A stretch of 64,000 bases of DNA from an uncultured beta proteobacterium (GTDB lineage: Bacteria; Pseudomonadota; Gammaproteobacteria; Burkholderiales; Burkholderiaceae_B), in contig CAIZGG010000374.1 in NCBI GenBank assembly GCA_903932425.1, positions 1 to 64,000 of the forward strand, written 5' to 3'. The notes beneath the pieces were generated by a model. It had not been told where the DNA came from. It was given only the letters and a program-made list of their open reading frames with translations, and did no database searches. Of this stretch, positions 1-7,728 are shown piece after piece. Numbering within the stretch: position 1 is the stretch's first letter; each line of letters begins with the position of its first letter. The translations under genes were made by a program, and so were the position numbers.

Positions 1-57
1 CATGATTGCGCCTAATAAAATAAATAGCGCATCGACACCTGTTTTTATGTTTTCCAT
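1..57 (-). CDS. Ammonium transporter (Amt family), N-terminal fragment
   Basis: Only the first 19 codons lie in the window; the gene runs off the left edge. Read on the minus strand from the ATG at 57 they give MENIKTGVDALFILLGAIM, a hydrophobic first helix of the kind that opens Amt proteins lacking a long signal peptide. A GGAG ribosome site lies at 63-66, five bases before the ATG. Amt proteins conduct ammonium across the inner membrane and are normally induced under nitrogen limitation. Two NtrC-like sites 140-215 bases upstream fit that role. The family call is my recognition of a short helix, so it is tentative; the start and reading frame are better supported. Confidence 0.5.
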   Translation of the reverse strand, partial: MENIKTGVDALFILLGAIM

Positions 58-194
58 TTTGGCTCCGAGTCAAAAAATCGCCTATTTCAGGCGTTCAATC
101 TTCAGACGATGCTGTTAACGTATCGGTTCTTGTTTATTTAAAGAATACCGTGCATCAAAATCGTGAAAATTGACGGCGTATCTTAACTCGACTT

Positions 195-211
195 AGCGCA
201 ATGTTGGTGCA
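195..211. promoter_or_regulatory. NtrC-like binding site 1
   Basis: The 17 bases have a perfect right half (TGGTGCA, 205-211) and a left half keeping GC and C of the consensus TGCACY-N4-TGGTGCA. It lies between the divergent amt-like fragment and the dehydrogenase gene at 297. I found no clear -24/-12 promoter in this gap on either strand, so which gene it serves is inference. Confidence 0.45.
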
Positions 212-255
212 TGAATAAATTGACTATTAAAAACAAATACTTATAAATATTGCAC

Positions 256-272
256 TGAACCACTCTGGTGCA
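256..272. promoter_or_regulatory. NtrC-like binding site 2
   Basis: The 17 bases read TGAACCACTCTGGTGCA and differ at one defined position from TGCACY-N4-TGGTGCA. Its centre (264) is 61 bases from that of the first site (203), about six helical turns. It lies only 25 bases before the start at 297, so it could repress that gene or act as an enhancer for the divergent transporter. Confidence 0.5.
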
Positions 273-296
273 TATAGACGGCTTTCAGGAGAAGAT

Positions 297-1382
297 ATGG
301 CAAAGTATGAGATTGCAACGATCGAGGGTGACGGTATTGGCCCTGAGGTCTGTGCGGCAACCGTTACGGTATTGAAAGAAGCGCTTGGTTCAAATCTGTT
401 GTCGTTTAACGACTTTCCTGGCGGGGCATCCCATTACCTCAAAACGGGTCAGGTGCTGCCGCAAGAAACCTTTGATGCCTGCAATACTTCACACGCGATT
501 TTGCACGGTGCCGCGGGGTTGCCGAGCGTGACTTACCCTGATGGCACCGAGGTGGGCAACGATTTGCACCTGCAGTTGCGTTTCAAACTTGATCTGTACG
601 CTAACGTGCGCCCAATTCGGCTGTATCAGGGTGATTTCTCACCGCTCAAAAATCGTAAGGCCGGTGATATTGATTACATCATCGTGCGTGAAAACACTGA
701 AGGCTTATACGCCAGTCGCGGAGCCGGTGTGCTCTTGCGCGGTGAGGTCGCCACCGATACCTTGGTACTGACACGCAAGGGCGTCTCGCGGATCGCCAAG
801 TTTGCCTTTGAACTATCGCGTAAACGCAGCGGTTCGCCCCTTGACGGGGTACGTCGCATGACGGTGTGCGATAAGGCCAATATTTTGCGTAGTTATGCGT
901 TTTTTAGATCGGTCTGTGATGAGGTGGCACAAGACTATCCGGACGTGGCGATTGATTACGCCTACGTTGACGCAATCACAGTGCACCTGGTGAAGCGCCC
1001 CGAGTTCTATGACGTCATCGTGGCTGAAAATATGTTTGGTGACATCATTTCGGATCTTGGCGCAGCAACGGTTGGTGGCATGGGGATTGCACCCTCGGGC
1101 GAGCTGGGTGACAACCACGGCCTTTTTCAGGGCGCGCACGGCTCAGCGCCTGATATCGCTGGCCAAAACATCGCAAGCCCTCTGGCAACGATTTTGTCGG
1201 GTTCGTTTATGTTGCGCTGGCTGGGTGATCGTCACAACGACGCCAGCCTTGTGTCCGCGGCAGAGCGGATCGAGCGTGCGGTTGAGGCGACACTGGCCGC
1301 TGGCAAGGCGATCCCACGTGATTTGGGCGGGTTGGCATCGTGTTCTGACGTGACGACTGAGATTTGTCGCCAACTTAAGTAA
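297..1382 (+). CDS. Isocitrate/isopropylmalate dehydrogenase family protein
   Basis: A soluble NAD(P)- and metal-dependent beta-decarboxylating dehydrogenase that oxidises a 2-hydroxy acid. The 361 residues span the whole family fold: GDGIGPE at 11-17, substrate-binding NVRP at 103-106, RENTEG at 131-136 with the catalytic Tyr at 138, the catalytic Lys in DKAN at 182-185, the metal-binding Asp residues in NMFGDIISDL near 245-254, and the cofactor loop GAHGSAPDIAG at 279-289. An AGGAGAA ribosome site at 287-293 fixes the start. No leuC or leuD is nearby, so a tartrate or other 2-hydroxyacid dehydrogenase is as likely as LeuB. A relative lies at 49307. The substrate is not settled. Confidence 0.88.
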   Translation: MAKYEIATIEGDGIGPEVCAATVTVLKEALGSNLLSFNDFPGGASHYLKTGQVLPQETFDACNTSHAILHGAAGLPSVTYPDGTEVGNDLHLQLRFKLDLYANVRPIRLYQGDFSPLKNRKAGDIDYIIVRENTEGLYASRGAGVLLRGEVATDTLVLTRKGVSRIAKFAFELSRKRSGSPLDGVRRMTVCDKANILRSYAFFRSVCDEVAQDYPDVAIDYAYVDAITVHLVKRPEFYDVIVAENMFGDIISDLGAATVGGMGIAPSGELGDNHGLFQGAHGSAPDIAGQNIASPLATILSGSFMLRWLGDRHNDASLVSAAERIERAVEATLAAGKAIPRDLGGLASCSDVTTEICRQLK

Positions 1383-1463
1383 ATCATAGGTCGTACTTGG
1401 TCATTCAGCGGTTGCCCTTCGGTGGTCGTAGATTAGCCGTTAAGACTCGATGGTTTGTACCCA

Positions 1464-1478
1464 CCCATGGGTTAACCC
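1464..1478. promoter_or_regulatory. Overlapping palindromes upstream of first RND operon
   Basis: CCCATGGG (1464-1471) overlaps GGGTTAACCC (1469-1478), and a TATAGAAT box follows at 1480-1487. The position, 40-50 bases before the adaptor gene, suits an operator over a promoter. No regulator gene is adjacent, so its function is a guess. Confidence 0.3.
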
Positions 1479-1516
1479 GTATAGAATGACAGACTACACA
1501 AGTTCAGGAAAGCGCA

Positions 1517-2701
1517 ATGAGCCAAGCGGTCGGTACGATGGGCAGTCGACAAGGTGTCAGGTTTGACACAATGTTCGTTAAACAGACCTCATTGCGCGTA
1601 CTGACGCGTGCCCTCGGCGTAGGTGCGTTGTGTTTGTTTGCAAACGCGACAGCTCTTGCACAGGGCGCTGCCGGTGCACCGCCAGCCTTGCCGGTGTCGG
1701 TGATCGAAGCCTCACCCACGACCTTACCTAATTTGCTTGAAATTACGGCCCAAGCAGAGGGCGCCAAAGAGACCGAGGTGCGGTCGCGCGTTGGCGGTAT
1801 TTTGGTTAAGCGCTTGTACGAAGAGGGCAGCGCTGTGACGGCTGGCCAACCTTTGTTTCAGATTGATCCTGAGCCTTTTAAAAATGCATTAGACGAATCA
1901 CAAGCCCGCGCTAAGCAAACCGCACGCGAGGCGGCGCGACTCAAAGGCTTGTTGAGCCAACAGGCGGTTAGCCGTAAAGAGTTCGATGATGCAACCTCAG
2001 CCAACGAGGTTGCGCAGGCTAATTTAAAAACTGCTCAGCTTAATTTGACTTGGGCGACGGTCACAGCGCCCGTGTCGGGTATCTCGGGTCGTGCGCAACG
2101 CTCAGAGGGCAACTTGATCACCACGGCGATTGACGGCAGCCTGTTGACCTCAATCTATCAAATCAACCCCATCTGGGTGCGGTTTGGACTTTCAGCGAGC
2201 GACACCTCACAACTGCCAGGTGGACGTCTTGATCCACAGCAAAAAACTGAGGTTGAGTTGATCTTGCCCGATGGCAAGGTGTATGACCAACCGGGTAACT
2301 TAAATTTCTTGTCGATGTTTATCGATCCAAAGCTAGGCACGCAGCAAATGCGCGCTGAATTTCTTAACCCGAACAATCAAATTTTGCCGGGTCAGTTTTT
2401 AAAGATTCGCTTGACGACGGGCAAACAAGAAAACGTTTACCTTGTCCCTCAGGCCGCAGTGATTCAAAACGAACGTGGTTTTATGGTGTGGACAATCGGT
2501 GCCGACAACAAGGTCATACCAACGCCCTTAAAAATGGGGACATGGCTTGGCAAAAACTGGATTGTGCGCGCTGGTTTAAAGCCGGGTGATCGTGTGGTGG
2601 TCGATCAAATCATTAAGATACGACCAGGGGCTGTTGTGGCTCCGACCGTGATCCCGCTTGATACGACAAGCACTGCGGCCAATGCCAGAGACGGCAAATG
2701 A
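1517..2701 (+). CDS. RND efflux periplasmic adaptor (AcrA/MexA type)
   Basis: The membrane fusion protein that joins an inner membrane RND pump to an outer membrane channel. After a hydrophobic export signal (about residues 25-49, ending ATALAQ) come the split lipoyl/barrel segments with an alpha-helical hairpin (residues about 120-185, rich in Ala, Gln and Lys) and the beta-barrel and membrane-proximal domains. Its 394 residues are normal for the family. The start at 1517 has the better ribosome site (AGGAAAG, 1506-1512); an ATG at 1571 would give a shorter, more usual signal peptide. The stop overlaps the next gene by four bases (ATGA), so the three pump genes are translationally coupled. 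Confidence 0.92.
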   Translation: MSQAVGTMGSRQGVRFDTMFVKQTSLRVLTRALGVGALCLFANATALAQGAAGAPPALPVSVIEASPTTLPNLLEITAQAEGAKETEVRSRVGGILVKRLYEEGSAVTAGQPLFQIDPEPFKNALDESQARAKQTAREAARLKGLLSQQAVSRKEFDDATSANEVAQANLKTAQLNLTWATVTAPVSGISGRAQRSEGNLITTAIDGSLLTSIYQINPIWVRFGLSASDTSQLPGGRLDPQQKTEVELILPDGKVYDQPGNLNFLSMFIDPKLGTQQMRAEFLNPNNQILPGQFLKIRLTTGKQENVYLVPQAAVIQNERGFMVWTIGADNKVIPTPLKMGTWLGKNWIVRAGLKPGDRVVVDQIIKIRPGAVVAPTVIPLDTTSTAANARDGK

Positions 2702-5700
2702 GCTTATCCAGTTTTTTTATCAATCGCCCGATTTTTTCCTCGGTGATTTCGATCACTATTGTGATCGCAGGTTTGATGGCTGCGCGTGGCTTACCGATTG
2801 CTCAGTACCCAGAGATCGCGCCTCCAACCGTCATCATTACCGCAGACTACCCTGGCGCCTCGACTGAAACCTTAACGCGAACGGTGGCCGGCCCCATTGA
2901 AGAGCAGCTTTCGGGCGTTGAGAATCTGCTGTATTTCAACTCGGCGGCACAATCCAACGGCACGCTGACAATCACGGCCACCTTTGAAGTGGGCACCAAT
3001 ATTGATATTGCGACCGTCAATATCAACAATCGCGTCAAGATCGCAGAGCCTCGCTTGCCTGATATCGTGCGCCAATATGGTGTGACAGCGCAAAAGCGTT
3101 CAAACGATATTTTGTTGGTCACTGCCTTAACGACACCGACTAATGAGTTCTCATCGTTATATTTGTCGAATTACGCCCTGATCAACGTCCTTGACGAACT
3201 TAAGCGTTTGCCCGGCGTGGGTGATGCGCAAATTTTAGGCGCCAAAGATTACTCGATGCGGATTTGGCTGCAGCCCGATCGCATGGCGCAACTCGGCGTG
3301 ACGACAACTGATATCGCCAGTGCGGTGTCTTCGCAAAATAAACAAAACGTTGCTGGCAAAGTGGGTCAAGAGCCCGCGCCACAAGGGCAGCAGCTGGTCT
3401 ACACGGTGACGGCAAAAGGGCGCTTGGTGACCCCTGAGCAGTTTGGTGACATTGTGATTCGCTCAAGTGGGCCCAGTGGGGTGCTGCGTCTAAAGGATGT
3501 CGCGCGGATTGAGTTGGATGCCGCAAACTACGATGCCTTCACCACCTTGGTCGGTAAGCCTACAGCCATTGTTGCGATCTTCTTGCAGTCGGGCGCCAAT
3601 GCCCTGAATGTTGCTGATCGCGTTCGAACAACAATGGAGGACATCAAAAAGAAGTTTCCACCAGGTATTGATTACGTCATTCCTTTTGACACCACAAAAT
3701 TTGTGAACGCGTCGATCAAAGAGGTTGTCTCAACGCTCATTGAGGCGATGTTGCTTGTTGCCCTTGTGGTGTATGTGTTTTTACAAAACTGGCGCGCCAC
3801 GGTGATCCCGTTAATTGCTGTGCCGGTGTCGTTGATCGGCACCTTTGCTGGTTTATGGATCTTTGGTTTTTCGGTCAATACCTTGACGCTGTTCGCAATG
3901 GTGTTGTCTATTGGTATCGTGGTCGATGATGCGATTGTGGTGCTTGAAAACGTTGAGCGTTTGATGGCTGAACGCCACCTAGCGCCTAAAGAAGCCGCTC
4001 AAGAGGCGATGCGAGAAGTGTCTGGTGCCGTTGTGGCGATCGTGCTGGTGTTGTCTGCAGTGTTTATTCCCGTTGCATTTTTAGGTGGAATCGCGGGTAA
4101 GCTGTATCAGCAATTCGCTGTGACCGTGGCGTTGTCTGTGGTGTTGTCGGGCGTAGTTGCCTTGACCCTGACGCCTGCCTTGTGTGGTGTGTTGCTCAAG
4201 CCTACGCATACCGAGCCCAAAGGCTTTCGGTGGTTTAACCGCGCGTTTGGCTCTCTGACTGAGGGCTACGCCAAGTTGGTCGATAAAACGCTGCACCATC
4301 GTATTTTGGGTGCCACGGTGTTTGCGAGCGTCATTGTGGCCTCGGTTGTATTGTTCAGGCTCCTGCCCGGCGGCTTTGTACCTCCTGAAGATCAGGGCTA
4401 TCTGGTGAGTGCGCTCGTCTTGCCCGACGGCGCAAGTTTGCAACGTACTCAAAAAGCAGGCGAAGCTTTTCAAGCAAAAGTTGTGCAAGATCCGAGCGTT
4501 GCACGTGTATTTGTGATCGCGGGTAATGACATCATCGGCGGCGGCTTAAAGACCAACGCCGGTACTATTTTTATTCCACTTAAAGATTGGGATCAGCGCA
4601 GCGAAAGCGCTGAGCAATTAGCAAAGAAATTTACTGGTCTGGGCATGGGTATGCCTGATGGGATGGCGCTGGTATTTAACCCGCCACCGATTCGTGGTCT
4701 GGGCACTGCGGGTGGCTTCGAATTTTATGTTCAATCGAAAGTAGAACCTTCGCCTGCCCAGTTGGCAGCAGTGATCGGTGGTTTTACCGAGGCCTTAAGA
4801 AAGCAACCCAAGCTCACGGGGATTAATACCTTTTTCAGACCAACCGCGCCGCAGTTGTATGTTGAGGTTGATGAAGCAAAGGCCTTGTCTCTAGGGATAC
4901 CAATCTCAGATGTTTACCTCAGCCTTCAGGCAACGATGGGTACGTTGTATGTCAATGACTTTAATTTAAGCGGGCGTACCTATCGGGTGCAGCTTCAGGC
5001 CGATGCTCAGTATCGCGCCCAACCAACCGACTTAGGGCAGATTTATGTTCGGGCTGATAACGGCAGCATGGTGCCAGTCTCTGCTTTGATTCAGGTCACG
5101 CAAATCGTGGGCCCCGAGCAGCTCGAGAGATTCAACGGGTTTTTGGCAGCCAAAGTGCTTGGTAACGCGATACCTGGCGTGAGCTCGGGTGAGGCGATTG
5201 CAGCGGTGCAAGAGGTCGCTAACGCCTCGTTGCCGCCGGGTTACGAGCTTGCCTGGGCGGGTCAGGCCTACCAACAAATTCGCACTGGCACGACTTCAGC
5301 GGTTGCTTTTGTCTTCGGTATCTTGATGGTATTTTTGATTTTGGCGGCCCAGTATGAGCGCTGGTCGTTACCCTTGGCGGTGCTGCTTGCGGTGCCGTTT
5401 GCCTTGTTCGGGGCGTTGCTTGCAGTCTTGGTGCGCGGCATGCCTAATGATATTTATTTTCAGATTGGGTTGGTTGTGCTGGTTGGGCTTTCAGCAAAGA
5501 ATGCCATCTTGATTGTTGAGTTTGCCTCGCAAAAGCGACAGCAGGGGATGAGTAATATCGATGCTGCTTTGACTGCGGCGCGGCAAAGATTTCGGCCAAT
5601 CGTCATGACATCGCTAGCATTTATTTTGGGCGTGTTTCCATTGGTGATTTCTTCGGGCGCCGGTGCCGCAGCCCGTCGTTCAATGGGGACCGGCGTGTTT

Positions 5701-5853
5701 GGTGGCATGCTGGCTTCAACCTTTATTGCAACCATCTTTGTGCCGATGTTCTTTACTTGGATGTCGCGCAAGCAGCCTAAACAGCTGTCCCCCTCTGATA
5801 CTGCACCAGAGCGCTCTGGCGGATCGACCTCAAATACGGGTGAACAATCTTGA
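2698..5853 (+). CDS. RND multidrug efflux pump, inner membrane subunit (AcrB/MexB type)
   Basis: A 1051-residue proton-driven exporter of the hydrophobe/amphiphile (HAE-1) group. The first transmembrane helix follows FFINRPIF directly. The transmembrane proton relay is intact: the Asp pair at 410-411 in VDDAIVVLENVER and Lys 934 in GLSAKNAILIVEF. Two large periplasmic loops and a second helix bundle complete the usual pseudo-repeat. The protein ends in a short polar tail. Drug range cannot be read from sequence. It is flanked and coupled by its adaptor (upstream) and outer membrane factor (downstream), so the operon encodes a full tripartite pump. Confidence 0.95.
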   Translation: MSLSSFFINRPIFSSVISITIVIAGLMAARGLPIAQYPEIAPPTVIITADYPGASTETLTRTVAGPIEEQLSGVENLLYFNSAAQSNGTLTITATFEVGTNIDIATVNINNRVKIAEPRLPDIVRQYGVTAQKRSNDILLVTALTTPTNEFSSLYLSNYALINVLDELKRLPGVGDAQILGAKDYSMRIWLQPDRMAQLGVTTTDIASAVSSQNKQNVAGKVGQEPAPQGQQLVYTVTAKGRLVTPEQFGDIVIRSSGPSGVLRLKDVARIELDAANYDAFTTLVGKPTAIVAIFLQSGANALNVADRVRTTMEDIKKKFPPGIDYVIPFDTTKFVNASIKEVVSTLIEAMLLVALVVYVFLQNWRATVIPLIAVPVSLIGTFAGLWIFGFSVNTLTLFAMVLSIGIVVDDAIVVLENVERLMAERHLAPKEAAQEAMREVSGAVVAIVLVLSAVFIPVAFLGGIAGKLYQQFAVTVALSVVLSGVVALTLTPALCGVLLKPTHTEPKGFRWFNRAFGSLTEGYAKLVDKTLHHRILGATVFASVIVASVVLFRLLPGGFVPPEDQGYLVSALVLPDGASLQRTQKAGEAFQAKVVQDPSVARVFVIAGNDIIGGGLKTNAGTIFIPLKDWDQRSESAEQLAKKFTGLGMGMPDGMALVFNPPPIRGLGTAGGFEFYVQSKVEPSPAQLAAVIGGFTEALRKQPKLTGINTFFRPTAPQLYVEVDEAKALSLGIPISDVYLSLQATMGTLYVNDFNLSGRTYRVQLQADAQYRAQPTDLGQIYVRADNGSMVPVSALIQVTQIVGPEQLERFNGFLAAKVLGNAIPGVSSGEAIAAVQEVANASLPPGYELAWAGQAYQQIRTGTTSAVAFVFGILMVFLILAAQYERWSLPLAVLLAVPFALFGALLAVLVRGMPNDIYFQIGLVVLVGLSAKNAILIVEFASQKRQQGMSNIDAALTAARQRFRPIVMTSLAFILGVFPLVISSGAGAAARRSMGTGVFGGMLASTFIATIFVPMFFTWMSRKQPKQLSPSDTAPERSGGSTSNTGEQS

Positions 5854-7319
5854 AGCCTTTTTTGACAGATGATCGGCTAAAGTCTTCGCCCAGGCGGCGC
5901 GTGTCGCGACGCTTGCTACTGGTGGGTGCTATTTCGCTATCGTTATCGGGCTGTTTGCTTGGGCCCGATTATCAGCGCCCAGACCTGGCTTTGCCTGCTC
6001 GCTATAACGCCCCAGAGTCGCCTGACACGAAAGCCGCGTCCGTAGTGGGCGGTGTGCAAGCGCCTGTCAATGCGCAGTGGTGGACCCTCTTTGGCGATGC
6101 GACACTCAACCAGTTAGTACAAACTGCCAGTCAGGATAATGCTGATATTCAGATCGCAGTGGCGCGCATTCGCTTGGCTCAGTCCCTTGCCGAGCAAGCG
6201 GGCGCTGACCTTTACCCAAACTTGAGCATGACGGCGAGTGGCACGCGTGCTACGTCTGGCCCATCGGTTTCGGTGACCGGGGTGGGCGTGCAGGCCAATA
6301 CCTCACAAGTTGGCCTTGTGACCTCTTATGAATTAGATGTCTGGGGAAGAGTACGTCGAAACATCGAAGCGACCACTGCACTGGCGACAGGCAGCCAGTA
6401 TGAAAAGGATAGTGTTGCCCTGACCGTTGCGGGGTTAGTCTCTAACCTTTATTTGCGTTTGCGTTCGCTCGATGCACAGACGACGGTCCTTAAAGATTCG
6501 GTGCGTACGCGTACCGAATCCGTCAAAGTGGCTGAGGCAAAGTTGCAGGGCGGTTTAGTCTCGCCTATCGATGTCAACCAAGGTAAAGCCGCTTTGGCAG
6601 CCTCTCAGGCAAACCTGTCTGAAGTCACGCGCCAACGCGCGATTGCGCAAAATCAATTGGGCGTATTGACTGGAAAACTCGATCTCGCCATCCCAGCAGG
6701 TGATGTCCGCCAGTTACCAGCTCCCCCTCTGCCTCCTGAAGGGTTGCCTTCGACGATTGTTGAAAGTCGGCCCGATGTGAATCGTGCCGAACAAGATTTG
6801 ATCGCAGCCAACGCGCGTGTTGGTGCCGCAACCGCAGGGTTGTTTCCCACCTTCTCGCTCGTGGGTTTATTCGGCGCGCAAAGTGTATCGTTCAGCTCAT
6901 TTTTAAGCGACCAAAGTTCGGTTTGGTCGGCGGGTATTGGCTTGTTGCAACCAATTTTTTCAGGTGGTTTATTACAGGGTCGCTTGGACTATGCAAAGGC
7001 GCAACAACAAGAGGCATTAGGTGCTTACGTTAAGGTTGTGCGCAACGCCTTCGGTGAAGTGAGTGACGCTTTAATTTCTGTACAACAAACGCTGCAGACC
7101 GAGCAGTATTTGCAGCAGCAGGTTCAGGCCTCTAACAAGGCACAAGAGCTCGCTGTGCTGCGTTATGAGGCGGGGTATGTTGATTTCTTGAGCGTGCTTG
7201 AGTCACAGCGTGTTACCAACGAGGCGAACTTGGCCTTTGTGGTGAATCGTTCAGCGCGCTTGCAAGCAAGTGTCGATTTGTTTAAGGCTCTTGGAGGCGG
7301 GTGGGTAAGTAAACCTTGA
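5850..7319 (+). CDS. Outer membrane factor lipoprotein of RND pump (NodT/OprM family)
   Basis: A TolC-like outer membrane channel, 489 residues with two OEP repeats. It has a lipoprotein signal: an Arg-rich start, a hydrophobic stretch and the lipobox LSGC (Cys about residue 35), followed by the family hallmark GPDYQRP. The start is a TTG at 5850 overlapping the pump stop codon by four bases. A GTG at 5901, with AGGCGG before it, is a good alternative and would leave a compact signal peptide. The conserved segments ESRPDVNRAEQ and the C-terminal ALGGGW motif are present. It is the last gene of the operon. Confidence 0.93.
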   Translation: MKPFLTDDRLKSSPRRRVSRRLLLVGAISLSLSGCLLGPDYQRPDLALPARYNAPESPDTKAASVVGGVQAPVNAQWWTLFGDATLNQLVQTASQDNADIQIAVARIRLAQSLAEQAGADLYPNLSMTASGTRATSGPSVSVTGVGVQANTSQVGLVTSYELDVWGRVRRNIEATTALATGSQYEKDSVALTVAGLVSNLYLRLRSLDAQTTVLKDSVRTRTESVKVAEAKLQGGLVSPIDVNQGKAALAASQANLSEVTRQRAIAQNQLGVLTGKLDLAIPAGDVRQLPAPPLPPEGLPSTIVESRPDVNRAEQDLIAANARVGAATAGLFPTFSLVGLFGAQSVSFSSFLSDQSSVWSAGIGLLQPIFSGGLLQGRLDYAKAQQQEALGAYVKVVRNAFGEVSDALISVQQTLQTEQYLQQQVQASNKAQELAVLRYEAGYVDFLSVLESQRVTNEANLAFVVNRSARLQASVDLFKALGGGWVSKP

Positions 7320-7321
7320 GC

Positions 7322-7361
7322 GCCAAGCCTTAAGGCCTCTGGATCAAACCACTAGCTTGGC
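7322..7361. terminator. Inverted repeat between convergent genes
   Basis: GCCAAGC (7322-7328) pairs with GCTTGGC (7355-7361), and an inner GCCTTAAGGC palindrome lies in the loop. The gap between two convergent genes suits a bidirectional terminator, but there is no T-run on either side. Confidence 0.25.
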
Positions 7362-7393
7362 ATGCTTCCCGCTTTCGTCCTAAGTCATGCGTT

Positions 7394-7726
7394 TTACTTA
7401 AAAATTTGATTGTCGGTAATTGGGATGAACTTACCCCCGATCCCGACAATCTTTACCGTTGGTGGCAGCTCGGGTTTAAATAAGCGCAGCATCGCCAAAT
7501 CAACCGTATACACCGACAACAAATAATAATTATCACGTTGCGTGGCTTCAGAGGCGAGCTTAGAGACCAGACCGCCTACCAATTGGTTCGTAAAGCGATC
7601 ACTTGCCTGATTTTTGTTCGGCATGTTGGCTGTGATCTGGTTGCTGACAAAGCCTTCGAACTCGGCCTTTGTTGGATTACTGACAAGCAGTAAGATACCA
7701 ACAATCAATGCGATGAGGTTGCTCAT
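7394..7726 (-). CDS. Small membrane-anchored or secreted protein, DUF4359-like
   Basis: A 110-residue protein with an N-terminal hydrophobic helix (about 3-16) followed by NPTKAEFEGFVSNQ, which resembles the start of DUF4359 proteins; I assign this from memory and with caution. The rest is mixed alpha/beta with a C-terminal strand region (VKIVGIGGKFIPI). No catalytic motif is visible. The start lies two bases after the stop of the spermidine-synthase-like gene, so the two are probably co-transcribed. Its function is unknown. Confidence 0.7.
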   Translation of the reverse strand: MSNLIALIVGILLLVSNPTKAEFEGFVSNQITANMPNKNQASDRFTNQLVGGLVSKLASEATQRDNYYLLSVYTVDLAMLRLFKPELPPTVKIVGIGGKFIPITDNQIFK

Positions 7727-7728
7727 GG

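Noticed and set aside
195-215. A minus-strand -24/-12 promoter inside NtrC-like site 1
   Set aside because: Reverse sequence ATGCACCAACATTGC has TG in place of the essential GG.
297-1382. Naming the gene leuB
   Set aside because: The family fits, but there is no leuC, leuD or leuA and the window has a second family member; tartrate-type dehydrogenases have the same motifs.
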